Virus record (IMG/VR): IMGVR_UViG_3300045242_000085
Span: 1-40,296 of that record
DNA length: 40,296 nucleotides
Source of the DNA: a virus
Strand: one strand, 5' to 3'
Each line of letters starts with the position of its first letter. The stretch's first letter is position 1. This document shows, in pieces, positions 1 through 7,940 of the stretch. The notes under the pieces are model-generated. The model searched no databases. It was given only the letters and a program-made list of their open reading frames with translations, and had not been told where the DNA came from. The translations under genes were made by a program, and so were the position numbers.

Positions 1-335
1 CAGCCATTATCTTTCTTCTCCTTCGTGTAGTCTTGCTCCATGTTGTAGAGAGTTAAGTAGAATTCCTGGATCGTTTCCTCGGTGGCATCGATCGGGAACT
101 TGGCGAGATGGGCGTGCATGAACAACGCGTACCATCTCCTGTACACCTGCAAGTGGTACTTACCGGGCCCGTTGAACCGTCCCTCGTTAATGAAGCGGTT
201 GAGCATGTAAACGCTCAGGAAGCGTTCTGTGTTGGCCGGTTCTTCGCCGTACCACTGCGAATATCCGGTGAAGGTGCCCGGGCGGATGGCCTCCTCCACC
301 TCGAACACCACGTTGTACACCTTGCCGAAAAACAC
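1..335 (-). CDS. Hypothetical phage protein, C-terminus cut by left edge
   Basis: An open frame of about 111 codons runs leftward from a GTG at 335 and leaves the window. The GTG shares bases with the TAG stop of the upstream gene, and GGAGGAG lies six to seven bases before it, which supports this start. The protein begins VFFGKVYNVVFEVEEA and is rich in Tyr, Trp and Phe (YHLQVYRRWYALFMHAHLAKF), with an acidic, helical tail. I do not recognise the family. The tight overlap suggests translational coupling in the small-gene operon downstream of the DNA polymerase fusion. Confidence 0.6.
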   Translation of the reverse strand, partial: MFFGKVYNVVFEVEEAIRPGTFTGYSQWYGEEPANTERFLSVYMLNRFINEGRFNGPGKYHLQVYRRWYALFMHAHLAKFPIDATEETIQEFYLTLYNMEQDYTKEKKDNG

Positions 336-568
336 TAGAACTCCTCCGCCGTCGCGTTCTTGAAGCAGGCCTCGTCCATGCCGGTCATGAAGAGTTCCCG
401 GTCAGCCGCCTTCATGTTCGGAAAAGCCAGCCCTATGCTCCCGTTTGCGTAGTAGTCCTCGAGCTCGTCTTGCCGTACGACAATGCTGTGCCGCTTCTGG
501 CAACTCGGGCAAAGGACGAACACCACTTCTGCCATCCCCCGCTCGAGGGAATTTACCTTATATATCAT
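335..568 (-). CDS. Small phage protein with a CPSC knuckle
   Basis: This 77-residue protein has a single CPSC near residue 20, followed by basic and acidic residues and the segment ELFMTGMDEACF near residues 59-70. One CxxC plus a distant Cys suggests half of a zinc ribbon rather than a complete one. I recall similar short proteins in actinophages, where the end resembles a 'GxCxxC' motif, but no function is established. The ATG at 568 has a strong GGAGGGGGAG site before it. A second ATG eleven codons in, closer to the conserved part, is also possible. The gene sits between two other small genes in the left operon. Confidence 0.75.
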   Translation of the reverse strand: MIYKVNSLERGMAEVVFVLCPSCQKRHSIVVRQDELEDYYANGSIGLAFPNMKAADRELFMTGMDEACFKNATAEEF

Positions 569-669
569 CTCCCCCTCCTTCCAAGAGAGAGGCGGGCTCG
601 GGCTATCCCGTGGAGAATTGACCCGCCCCTCCCATTCGGTGTCTAAGCGGTCAGGCGTCTTCTATAAGA
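569..669 (-). other. Short intergenic gap with a weak inverted repeat
   Basis: This is about 100 bases between two minus-strand genes. It holds the ribosome site of the downstream gene and a GGCGGG / CCCGCC inverted repeat (591-596 with 622-627) separated by about 25 bases. The loop is long and no T-tract follows on the minus strand, so I do not call a terminator. No convincing promoter is visible. Confidence 0.4.
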
Positions 670-957
670 TCACCCCGCTTCCTCTTCTGTGTAACGGTGA
701 GGACTCATCGAGAGTCCCCTGGCATCAAGGTAGGTGACAGTCACCCTGTAGCCCGGGGGCTTGACGTGAACCTTGGTATCGCTGCCCCAGGCAACTGGCC
801 CGGTGTACGGCATCGCATAGGAGCCCGGAGCGAAATCGAAGATGATGACCCGCCCCGGAAACTTCCTCACTTCTTCGACTGCCTGGCTCCAGAGCATCCG
901 CAGCTCACGTTCGGGCATCTCGGGAGTGACGTGGATCACCCTGGAGTCGTCCATCAC
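670..957 (-). CDS. Hypothetical phage protein, 95 aa
   Basis: The protein begins MMDDSRVIHVTPEMPERELR, then has a helical stretch and a beta-rich segment (GRVIIFDFAPGS and HVKPPGYRVTVTYLDA). It is probably a small soluble alpha/beta protein. It overlaps the stop of the upstream gene by four bases (ATGA), so the two are likely translationally coupled. No catalytic motif or known family is recognised. Being directly downstream of the probable ssDNA-binding protein suggests an accessory role in DNA metabolism, which is only an inference from position. Confidence 0.7.
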   Translation of the reverse strand: MMDDSRVIHVTPEMPERELRMLWSQAVEEVRKFPGRVIIFDFAPGSYAMPYTGPVAWGSDTKVHVKPPGYRVTVTYLDARGLSMSPHRYTEEEAG

Positions 958-1487
958 GTCTCCGGAGTAGGTTCTTCTTCGGGCGGGATCATGATGTTCG
1001 CGCCGGCGCTGTCCGGGACGTCAACGTACTTCTGCTCAAGGGCGTCCTCGACCACCGTGACATAGATGGCCTTCAGGTACGCCTTGATCCCGTTCCTGCC
1101 GCTGACCTCCCAGTGATACGGCCTGATGATCATGTCGACGTTCTCGATCTCGGCCCAGTCAAGAATCGGGAGGAGCTCCTCCGTCAAGGGCGTCTTCCCG
1201 CGGCTTGTGATCAGGTAGACCCTCGGGATCGATCCGCGGCCGGCCTCTGCCGGGTACTTGACCGTCACCTCGAGGATGGGCTGAAGATCGTCTTCCTCGT
1301 TTCGGGGCTGCAGGAAGCGGACATTCCAGCCGTCCTTCATCATCCGTTCGCCGAGGTCCTCGTCAAGGGCGACGTTGAAGTTCCTCTGCCCCTTGGCGTT
1401 GTAGCGGCCGGGGAGTCCCGAGAAGTTTCGGAACAGGATCCGCACCCCCTCGAGAATCACCGGTTCGAGCTGCTGTCCCTTCGCCAT
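954..1487 (-). CDS. Probable ssDNA-binding-type phage protein
   Basis: This 177-residue protein starts MAKGQQLEPVILEGVRILF and contains FRNFSG at about 20-25, GQRNFNVALD at about 33-42, GWNVRFLQPR at 53-62, LDWAEIENVDMIIRPY at 108-123 and GIKAYLKAIYVTV at 132-144. I recognise this pattern from a conserved phage family in both actinophages and Firmicutes phages. The beta-rich body and acidic proline-containing C-terminal tail (EEEPTPET) resemble single-stranded-DNA-binding proteins, and it lies just downstream of the replication gene. The DNA-binding role is an inference; the family itself is more secure. The start overlaps the previous stop by one base. Confidence 0.6.
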   Translation of the reverse strand: MAKGQQLEPVILEGVRILFRNFSGLPGRYNAKGQRNFNVALDEDLGERMMKDGWNVRFLQPRNEEDDLQPILEVTVKYPAEAGRGSIPRVYLITSRGKTPLTEELLPILDWAEIENVDMIIRPYHWEVSGRNGIKAYLKAIYVTVVEDALEQKYVDVPDSAGANIMIPPEEEPTPET

Positions 1488-1810
1488 CAGAGGACGCCAA
1501 TCTGCCGCATGAACTCCTGCTGCGCGGCGATCATGTCGTTCTGGGCCTTGGCGTAGCCGGTGAGGTGGCTGATGTACTCCTTGTCGTCCGAGACGTTGCG
1601 CCCCTCCTCAAGGAAGAACGTCATGGAACGGATGAAGTTGCCCTGCGCCTTGATGAACTGCATCGAGACGAGGTGGCTGGGCGTGTACAGAGCCATCGCT
1701 CCCATGCCAGCGCCCGGCAGATCGGGGAATCCGAGATCGCCCGCTTGCGGTCCGAAGTCCTTGGGGAAGACCTCGGTGTCGCGCTCTTCGGGCTTGTCTG
1801 CGGTTGTCAT
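1487..1810 (-). CDS. Hypothetical phage protein, 107 aa
   Basis: The start at 1810 (MTTADKPEERDTEV) is chosen because the longer frame upstream overlaps the neighbouring gene out of frame, and because AGGAG-like sequence precedes this ATG. The N-terminal 40 residues are acidic, Pro- and Gly-rich and probably disordered. The second half is helical (SMQFIKAQGNFIRSMTFFLE, then YAKAQNDMIAAQQEFMRQIG), suggesting a helical bundle or oligomer. No family is recognised. It is embedded in the tightly packed small-gene operon beside the probable ssDNA-binding protein. Confidence 0.7.
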   Translation of the reverse strand: MTTADKPEERDTEVFPKDFGPQAGDLGFPDLPGAGMGAMALYTPSHLVSMQFIKAQGNFIRSMTFFLEEGRNVSDDKEYISHLTGYAKAQNDMIAAQQEFMRQIGVL

Positions 1811-1820
1811 GATGTTTCTC

Positions 1821-2135
1821 CTAGTAGTTCTTGAGCCATTGAATGTGTTCGGGATCTTTCGGATCGATCCATGGTGTTGCGGGCGGCGCGTCGAAGGCGA
1901 TGGAGACGGTCTGCAGAACACCATCCTGCACGAGGTCGACAAGAGCTGCACCGACGTCCGCCTTCGGGTCGATATACGCTTCGACTCTTCCGTCGTCCTC
2001 AAGTACTGCCTCTCCGATGATCCGCCGGACTCCGCCGATGTAGACCGTCAGGGGGAGCCGCCTTCTGTCTCCCGGCTTCAGCTGCTTCGGGATGTCCGGG
2101 ATCTCTCCCGTGACGTGTAGGTGTTCTTCATCCAT
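1821..2135 (-). CDS. Hypothetical beta-rich phage protein, 104 aa
   Basis: The protein starts MDEEHLHVTGEIPDIPKQL and alternates short strands (RRLPLTVYIGGVRRIIGEAV) with an acidic loop (LEDDGRVEAYIDPKADVGAA) and a final Trp/Pro-rich stretch. It looks like a small beta-sandwich or barrel. I cannot name the family. It lies between the DUF6275-like gene and the 107-residue helical protein with about ten bases on either side, consistent with one transcript. Confidence 0.7.
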   Translation of the reverse strand: MDEEHLHVTGEIPDIPKQLKPGDRRRLPLTVYIGGVRRIIGEAVLEDDGRVEAYIDPKADVGAALVDLVQDGVLQTVSIAFDAPPATPWIDPKDPEHIQWLKNY

Positions 2136-2146
2136 AACATTCTCCG

Positions 2147-2470
2147 TTACTCCGCGGCGGCCCAGTCCCTCCGGAGAGCCTCCAGGTTGGCGAGCTCCGG
2201 ACCGGTCCGGATGATCTCGACGTTGTCGAACTTCTTGTAGACGTCGAGGTAGATCGATCCCACTGTTCCGTCGTACGTGACCTCGTAGTAGGTCCCGTCG
2301 AGAAGATCGGTGCTGACGAGCGCCTTCCAGTTCTGGAGGGTCTTGCAGAACCAGACCACGTAGACGTTCTCGATAGTGAATTTGTCGAGATCGTCCGTCT
2401 TGTCGAGGTGCCTCATGGCGTACTCGAAGACCTCGCGCTTGGCGGTTTCGATGAATTTCGTGTCAGGCAT
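2147..2470 (-). CDS. DUF6275-like phage protein
   Basis: This 107-residue protein contains HLDKTDDLDKFTIENVYVVW, then FCKTLQNWKALVST and YYEVTYDGTVGSIYLDVYKK. The YVVWxCKTLQNxKAL core and the following YYExTYxG strand match what I recall of DUF6275, a family of small phage proteins found mainly in Firmicutes and Actinobacteria phages. No function is known. It resides in the early-type operon downstream of the DNA polymerase fusion, so a role near replication or host takeover is possible, but this is unsupported beyond position. Confidence 0.65.
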   Translation of the reverse strand: MPDTKFIETAKREVFEYAMRHLDKTDDLDKFTIENVYVVWFCKTLQNWKALVSTDLLDGTYYEVTYDGTVGSIYLDVYKKFDNVEIIRTGPELANLEALRRDWAAAE

Positions 2471-2478
2471 GACTCTCC

Positions 2479-2634
2479 TTACGGCATGAGCATTGAGATC
2501 AGGGCATCACGAGACAGGCTCGCTATGGTGATCTCCTGTCCGCTGCGGCAGTCCGTGCGCCTCTGAACGAGCTCGAGCAGTTCGATATGCCTAAGCTGCT
2601 TGTAGTTCTCAGGGACGGGGACTGATTCCTTCAT
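2479..2634 (-). CDS. Small hypothetical protein, 51 aa
   Basis: A 51-codon frame starts MKESVPVPENYKQLRHIELL and ends SLSRDALISMLMP. Its ATG overlaps the upstream TGA by four bases (ATGA) and its stop is nine bases before the next gene, so it fills an otherwise empty slot in the operon exactly. The composition is that of a short helical protein with mixed charge. It was found by reading the gap between neighbours. Function is unknown. Confidence 0.6.
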   Translation of the reverse strand: MKESVPVPENYKQLRHIELLELVQRRTDCRSGQEITIASLSRDALISMLMP

Positions 2635-2948
2635 GGCGTCTCCTTGTCTGGTTGATCCTCCAGCGGCCCGAATCTGACTTCGTCGGTGTCCCGGATGATG
2701 TTGACGTCCTTAGGATCGTAGAAATCCCCGAAGATCGAGTAAGCAACGATCCGTTGCTGAGGCATCTTGCCGGTCTCGATGGCACCGGCGAACCAGGCGA
2801 GCATCAAGCCTGTCGGATCCTCGAGTACGTCGCCGTCGGTTTTCCGGACGATAACGAACTTGTCCGCGAACCTCTCGGCCCAGTGCATAGCGTCCTGATC
2901 ACCGTGAAGATCGTTGTCGTTCGGCGTCGCGTTTTCGATACCTGCCAT
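2631..2948 (-). CDS. Hypothetical phage protein, 105 aa
   Basis: This acidic protein begins MAGIENATPNDNDLHGDQDA and contains HWAERFADKFVIVRKTDGDV and DPTGLMLAWFAGAIETG, then a beta stretch (QRIVAYSIFGDFYDPK) and an acidic end. No motif identifies a family. It follows the 1231-residue replication fusion with about seven bases between them, so it is almost certainly co-transcribed and perhaps an accessory factor. That last step is an inference from position. Confidence 0.7.
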   Translation of the reverse strand: MAGIENATPNDNDLHGDQDAMHWAERFADKFVIVRKTDGDVLEDPTGLMLAWFAGAIETGKMPQQRIVAYSIFGDFYDPKDVNIIRDTDEVRFGPLEDQPDKETP

Positions 2949-2955
2949 TGTTCTC

Positions 2956-5900
2956 CTAACTGATAAACTCGTCGACGTCGCCGAAGTTGGCGAGGGCCTT
3001 GACCGCCGTCTCCTTCAGCTTCTCGAAGTAGCTCATGTCTATGTCGTCCTCAAGTCCGAGGTCCTTGACGACCACAGCCTCTTTCCAGAAGTAGTCCTTG
3101 GTGCCGGAGACGGCGCCTTGCTTATCGCCGTCTATCCGTATCAGCTTTCCTCCGCCCGTGCCTTCCCTGACAGGGACGAAGCTGCCGGCACCGCCGATGA
3201 ACTGCGGACCGTTCCCGGAGTCCAGGTAGATATAGCCCTTCCTGACTTCCTTGGTCTCACAGAAGTCCTCGAAGACGAGCGGCTTGTGGCTGAATAGCGT
3301 CTTGAAGACGTACGGACGGGAGAACTGAACTCCCACGGCGGTCCACGTCGAAGGAACGCCTCCCTTGCCGACGTAGTCGGCATCGTTGATGAGGCAGAAT
3401 TTGTCGTAGTGGGCCTCATACTCGAACTCGTAGCCGTAGTCCTCGCCGAACTTGGTTACGAATTCGATTATGGCAGAATCTCCCCCCGGGATTTTTATGG
3501 AATCCGTTTTGATATGGATCACCTGATAACCGCGAGATTGTACAGCGTTCTTCAAGGCAATCATGAACAGAGCGCCGCGTTTGGCGACGATGTTATCCTT
3601 GTTGCGGATATCCCGGAATGCGTTGTCGAAGCTAGCCGACGTCAGCCCGTAGACCGTGTTGATGACGATCTTCAGAGCATATGCGAGAGCGTCAGCGTCC
3701 TCTTCCGAGGAAAGATAGGGAGCAAGAGCACCACCGAGCAGCCGTCGCGCTCGATCGTAATCTCTCCGCTTGATAGCAATCCGAGCTGCTTTGAGATCCG
3801 CGAAATTCTTCGTGTAAGGTCCGAACAGGTCGAGCAGTTCGATGGAGGTTGGATGCATCGAGGCGACATCCAGAACCGCCACGTCTTGGTACATCCCGGG
3901 TTCAGAATATACGTACCCTCCTTCACCGACTACCTCCCCCTTGTAGGTGCTCTTCCCGAAGTCGTAGACGTAGCCAGGGAACAGCTGTGACAGATCCGTG
4001 TAGACGAAGTCAGCTTGTGGCTGCTTGACGTCCCCGAATATGATCCTCGCGGTGTGGTTGTAGGTCGTTTGGTTGACGGGCAGGCCGCTGAGCGCAGACA
4101 GCATCTGACGGGCTGCGAAATCCTGTCGCCGGGCGTTGAAGACTGCTTCCTCGGTCCTGACGTCGTTCTCGCAGTAGTCCAGAACCTGCGGCCAGAGTTC
4201 TTCTGGCACTGGCTCATCCCAGGGCAGGCCTAGTTCCTTGTGGTTGAGGCCAAGATCGATCTGGAACTTCTTCAACGTCGCCTTGACGCTGGAGATGTCC
4301 AGGATATCGGCATACGAAAGACTGTAGGCCGCCCCGAACATTGCGTTCTGATCGCCGCGTGTGATGATCCGCTGGCTGAGCTTGAAGAGCTCCTCGTTGC
4401 TGTAGCCCATGACGCCACGAGCGTAGAGGATGTGGTTGTCGTACCGGCGGTTATTGAACCCGACGAGACGCCTCTTCAAGAGCTCCTCAACGTCCGAAGA
4501 CGACGGGTTGAGCATCCTGTAGACGGTGTCGACGTCCTCGACCTTCCAGCAGACGACGAAGAGATTAGGGAAGACCTCGACGTCGTAGAAGACCAGCCTC
4601 GTGTCCTCGGGTTCGGGGCCAGCTTCGATCTCCGCCTCCGAGGAAAACTTCATGTCGTTCACCCTGGCGATGCAGTACTCGGCCTGATTGGACGAGCTGA
4701 GAGCGAAGACCAGGATCCTCTGCTTCATATCGCTCACGTCGTACGGCATCCCGGAAGCGTAGGCCTCCTCAAGGATGTGATGGATGAAGTCGATGCTCGG
4801 CTTGGTGTAAGGGTGCACCTCCTTGTTGAGACCCTTCAGGATCTGTGACCTGAGATGCCTCTCATCTTGCGTAGTTCTTGGGTTGAGCACTTTCTTCTTC
4901 TCCTTAAGAGGAAGCCCGTCGAACATCTCCTCCACAGGGATGTTGTTGCAAGTCGACAGCCGCCGGCGAAGGGAAGAATCGCCGGGGTATGTCTTGACCT
5001 CAATCCCAGGTCCGTACTCTCTGGCAAGTGTTTCGACATCCCCCACATAGATATAATGCAGGTGGATGCCTCTTCCGCTCATACTGTATTCAGAGTAGGT
5101 GGGCTTGAGTTCGCTTGCTGCTTCCAGGTTCAGTTCCGCGCTTTTCTGACCATCATCTCCCCTCAAGTCGAAGTCGATGACGATATGATTCTCCGGCACC
5201 TTGACGTAATGCAGTCTCGTTGTATCGAGATCTCTGAGTTTCGTCTTGACGTTTTCCCACTTCTTGGGTGGCTTTCCGTCTTCGTCAGCATACTGTGCCG
5301 GCATGTCAGCAAGAAGTTCGTCGAGAAGAGAGGTCGTCTCATCCATGACAAGCGAAGGGGGTGGCTTTACGAAGGCTTGGGTATTCCCGAGACTTCTTAG
5401 CCTGAATCCTGAGTGCCAGCGCCGGACATCGTGTCCTCGAACGAAGGCACGAAGCTCGAACTTCGTATAGCACTTCTTGAGCTCCAGTTCGAAAGTAGTC
5501 CTATCGAGACGTTTGGGGTAGTTGCCCGCCTCGAACCACTGATTGTAGAGGTTGTATGCCTCTGTGGTAGTGACTCCTTCCTTTCCCAGGAAGTAATCGT
5601 CATGCTCCGACATGAACATCCGGAACTGGTTCGTGTGGACCTGCATGAATTCAGGCTTGTAAGCATCGTACCGGTGCGGGCCAGCTTCTCTGTACACTTC
5701 CCGGCAGTGATATGCGATCGCCCCTATTTCGAAACGGATCCGTCCGGTTATGATGTCGAAGTCGTCAAGTTCGTTTCCGTTCGTATAGGCATCGATCAGA
5801 CGCCTGTTCAATCCGGAATTGTTAGTGATCTCGATAAGATCGTTGGTTCCAAGGAACAGGAAGGTATGAACCTCGATTTGGACTTCGTCTCGGTACTTCG

Positions 5901-6651
5901 CTTCAAGGCCTTGTGCCTCGCGGGCGACGATCGTGTTAAGGACTGTGTTGTCCTGGACATCCCGCAAGCTTCCGTCGTACTGAATGGCAACTTTTGGGTT
6001 GTTCCTGAATACGGAAGCCGCGAAGTTCCTCTGGTTAGAGGCGAGTTTCTTGGCATTGAACGGAACCCAGTATCCGTAGAAGAGCTGCGCCAGGATATCC
6101 AGGAACGTTCCCTTGCCCGTTCCAGGCTCTCCGTAGATGGAGACGAACTTCTGGATCTTGTCCTGATCTCCTGCGAGAATAGCTCCCACAGCCCATTCGA
6201 GCTTGTGCCGCTCGATTGGATCGTAGCAGCAGCTTATGAACTTTTCGTAATACTCTATCGAGCCTTCTTTGATGTCGTAAGGAAGCCTGACGGAGCTGTA
6301 ATCTTCTTTCCTCGGAGGATCGCTCGCGAAGACAAAGATCTGATTGAGAGTTGCCGGGGTGTCTGGACGGGTTTTGCAGTACTGCTCAAATGAGTACATC
6401 ATGCGGTTCTCGGTGTTTACAAGGAGCTTGGGTATCGCGCTAAGCCTGTTGGCTTCGGTCCTGAGCTCATCGTCTACGATCTGGATAAGTTCGTCCAGGT
6501 CTTCGGACCAGCACCCAAGACGTTCGCTCCATATCGCTTTGAACTTCCCGTCCTTGATCATGATGTCCTTGGACTTCCTTCCGCGGAAGCCAGGATATAC
6601 TACGGGTCCTTTCTTTGCATCGGGATCCAGAACGACATCGAAGAAATCCAT
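2956..6651 (-). CDS. Helicase / primase-like / family B DNA polymerase fusion
   Basis: One uninterrupted 1231-residue protein. The N-terminal part has a P-loop GEPGTGKGT (174-182), a Walker B-like VAIQYDG (221-227), a motif C-like FLFLGTN (264-270) and NRRL (282-285), as in SF3/D5-type helicases. A middle segment has DFD (493-495), SMSGRGIHLH (523-532) and GIEVKTY (549-555), resembling the DxD, sxH and third motifs of AEP primases. The C-terminal part is a family B polymerase: Exo I YDVE (689-692), Exo II NRRYD (734-738), Exo III YCENDV (827-832), motif A DVASMHPTSI (928-937), motif B KIVINTVYG (994-1002) and motif C KTDS (1048-1051). The start ATG follows GAGGAGGGG. It probably unwinds and copies phage DNA. 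Whether the AEP-like segment is active is unknown. Confidence 0.88.
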   Translation of the reverse strand: MDFFDVVLDPDAKKGPVVYPGFRGRKSKDIMIKDGKFKAIWSERLGCWSEDLDELIQIVDDELRTEANRLSAIPKLLVNTENRMMYSFEQYCKTRPDTPATLNQIFVFASDPPRKEDYSSVRLPYDIKEGSIEYYEKFISCCYDPIERHKLEWAVGAILAGDQDKIQKFVSIYGEPGTGKGTFLDILAQLFYGYWVPFNAKKLASNQRNFAASVFRNNPKVAIQYDGSLRDVQDNTVLNTIVAREAQGLEAKYRDEVQIEVHTFLFLGTNDLIEITNNSGLNRRLIDAYTNGNELDDFDIITGRIRFEIGAIAYHCREVYREAGPHRYDAYKPEFMQVHTNQFRMFMSEHDDYFLGKEGVTTTEAYNLYNQWFEAGNYPKRLDRTTFELELKKCYTKFELRAFVRGHDVRRWHSGFRLRSLGNTQAFVKPPPSLVMDETTSLLDELLADMPAQYADEDGKPPKKWENVKTKLRDLDTTRLHYVKVPENHIVIDFDLRGDDGQKSAELNLEAASELKPTYSEYSMSGRGIHLHYIYVGDVETLAREYGPGIEVKTYPGDSSLRRRLSTCNNIPVEEMFDGLPLKEKKKVLNPRTTQDERHLRSQILKGLNKEVHPYTKPSIDFIHHILEEAYASGMPYDVSDMKQRILVFALSSSNQAEYCIARVNDMKFSSEAEIEAGPEPEDTRLVFYDVEVFPNLFVVCWKVEDVDTVYRMLNPSSSDVEELLKRRLVGFNNRRYDNHILYARGVMGYSNEELFKLSQRIITRGDQNAMFGAAYSLSYADILDISSVKATLKKFQIDLGLNHKELGLPWDEPVPEELWPQVLDYCENDVRTEEAVFNARRQDFAARQMLSALSGLPVNQTTYNHTARIIFGDVKQPQADFVYTDLSQLFPGYVYDFGKSTYKGEVVGEGGYVYSEPGMYQDVAVLDVASMHPTSIELLDLFGPYTKNFADLKAARIAIKRRDYDRARRLLGGALAPYLSSEEDADALAYALKIVINTVYGLTSASFDNAFRDIRNKDNIVAKRGALFMIALKNAVQSRGYQVIHIKTDSIKIPGGDSAIIEFVTKFGEDYGYEFEYEAHYDKFCLINDADYVGKGGVPSTWTAVGVQFSRPYVFKTLFSHKPLVFEDFCETKEVRKGYIYLDSGNGPQFIGGAGSFVPVREGTGGGKLIRIDGDKQGAVSGTKDYFWKEAVVVKDLGLEDDIDMSYFEKLKETAVKALANFGDVDEFIS

Positions 6652-6664
6652 CCACCCCTCCTCT

Positions 6665-7222
6665 CTAATACAGCTCGTTTTCCGTCATGTAAGCTGACAT
6701 CTGATACCAGATCTCCGTACCTCTCTGATCTCTCTTCGGCTTCCTGAGGGGGAATATGCCACCGCGACCTGATCTTGTGTACTGCCGGTGATTGAGCTTG
6801 TTGACGATAGCAGTGACTTTCATGCCGGATCGCGGCGTCCAGTCACTGTCTGCGAACTTCCATAGATCCAGGTTCTCCAGGAAGATCTTGAACCATTGTC
6901 GCTGGCCGTACTCGACGATATAGTCAGCCCTCCGGGTAAGGGCTATCAGCATCTCCATCATCGAGCAGCCGCCAAGGCTCTGCAGCTGCGTGTAGTCCTC
7001 TACTTCTATCTCCTTGAGGGAGGATATGAACTCATCCCTCAGCTCCATCCCGTCACGAGCCCGGTTGTCATCGTTCGGAGTCGAGTCGTCGAACTTGACC
7101 TTGTGCAGGATGGCGCACACTTTCGTGTAGGAGAGAGGCGACGCCGGGTCGTAAATCTTGAGGACCTGGTCGTACAACCAGTAGAAGTAGAGATCCATGA
7201 TGTCCGCGGGCGGCTTACCCAC
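6665..7222 (-). CDS. Hypothetical protein upstream of the replication fusion, 185 aa
   Basis: The frame begins GKPPADIMDLYFYWLYDQVL after a GTG at 7222 that overlaps the upstream stop by eight bases. An ATG at 7198 is an equally plausible start because neither has a strong ribosome site. The protein is alpha-helical with SLGGCSMMEMLIALTRRADY near the middle, a Trp-rich stretch (QRQWFKIFLENLDLWKFADSDW) and a basic C-terminal region (RKPKRDQRGTEIW). I do not recognise the family. It directly precedes the helicase-polymerase gene with about 13 bases between them, so a partner role in replication is worth testing. Confidence 0.7.
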   Translation of the reverse strand: MGKPPADIMDLYFYWLYDQVLKIYDPASPLSYTKVCAILHKVKFDDSTPNDDNRARDGMELRDEFISSLKEIEVEDYTQLQSLGGCSMMEMLIALTRRADYIVEYGQRQWFKIFLENLDLWKFADSDWTPRSGMKVTAIVNKLNHRQYTRSGRGGIFPLRKPKRDQRGTEIWYQMSAYMTENELY

Positions 7223-7940
7223 CTGGTTTTCCGTACCCGAGAACTGTCTCCGAGAAGCTTGCCTCCTTCAAGATGATCTCCATGTCAAGCGTCATCCGCT
7301 CGTTGCGGATATAGACGATGCTGGGATCCTCGGACAGCTCTCCGAACTTGAGGAAGAAGTTCTCGCCGGCAATCGAGATGTCATTCAGTGGACTGTCCCG
7401 CTCGTCGGTCAGGACACCGTCTCCGGAATACCAGGTCAAGGTGACCTTACTGAACTCTAGGCCCTCTTCGAGGTGTTCGTCCCGGCTGACGACGTAGGGG
7501 ACGAGAGTGTCTCGTAGGACACCGCTCTGTAGGACAGGGCCTTCGTCGCTCCCGTCCTCCTCGTCTGGACCGATGTCGTCGTCATCCACCTCGTCGCGTT
7601 CGCTCTGTACAAATCCGAGGGAGAGGCTGGGGAGGTCTCCCTTGTTTGCGGCGAGCAGGGCGCGCTCAGCATCTGTGAGGGCGCGGATGTTTTCGGGATC
7701 GACTCGGATTCCCAGGGCGGCCGAGACCCTGGCCGTGTCGGCGTTATCACCGTCACCGGCAGACGAGGCTGCAGCTTTATCCGCGTAGTAGGACTTGACT
7801 CCGGCGACTTCCTTGGCGATCTGCTTGTCAAGCGTGCGCCGGGTGAGGAGCCATCCAGATACGGCCCCGACGCCAAGGCCAAGAACAGCACCAAGTAGAA
7901 CACTAGCCCCATCGATTCTCGCTCCTTTGATGTTGATCAT
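7215..7940 (-). CDS. Membrane-anchored phage protein, 241 aa
   Basis: A single hydrophobic segment at about residues 12-32 (GASVLLGAVLGLGVGAVSGW) is followed by a basic patch (LTRRTLDKQ), a Ser/Asp-rich linker and an acidic stretch (DEVDDDDIGPDEEDGSDEG). The C-terminal beta-rich domain includes VTLTWYSGDGVLTDE and NEMTL-type strands (YIRNERMTLDMEIILKEA). The layout suggests a protein anchored by its N-terminus with a soluble domain. The ATG overlaps the stop of the DUF6353-like gene by four bases, so the two are coupled. I do not know a function. The acidic linker separates anchor and domain. Confidence 0.7.
   Translation of the reverse strand: MINIKGARIDGASVLLGAVLGLGVGAVSGWLLTRRTLDKQIAKEVAGVKSYYADKAAASSAGDGDNADTARVSAALGIRVDPENIRALTDAERALLAANKGDLPSLSLGFVQSERDEVDDDDIGPDEEDGSDEGPVLQSGVLRDTLVPYVVSRDEHLEEGLEFSKVTLTWYSGDGVLTDERDSPLNDISIAGENFFLKFGELSEDPSIVYIRNERMTLDMEIILKEASFSETVLGYGKPGG

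Noticed and set aside
611-670. TTGACC and TATAAG on the plus strand as a promoter
   Set aside because: The boxes are about 39 bases apart, too far for a sigma-70 promoter, and no plus-strand gene follows.
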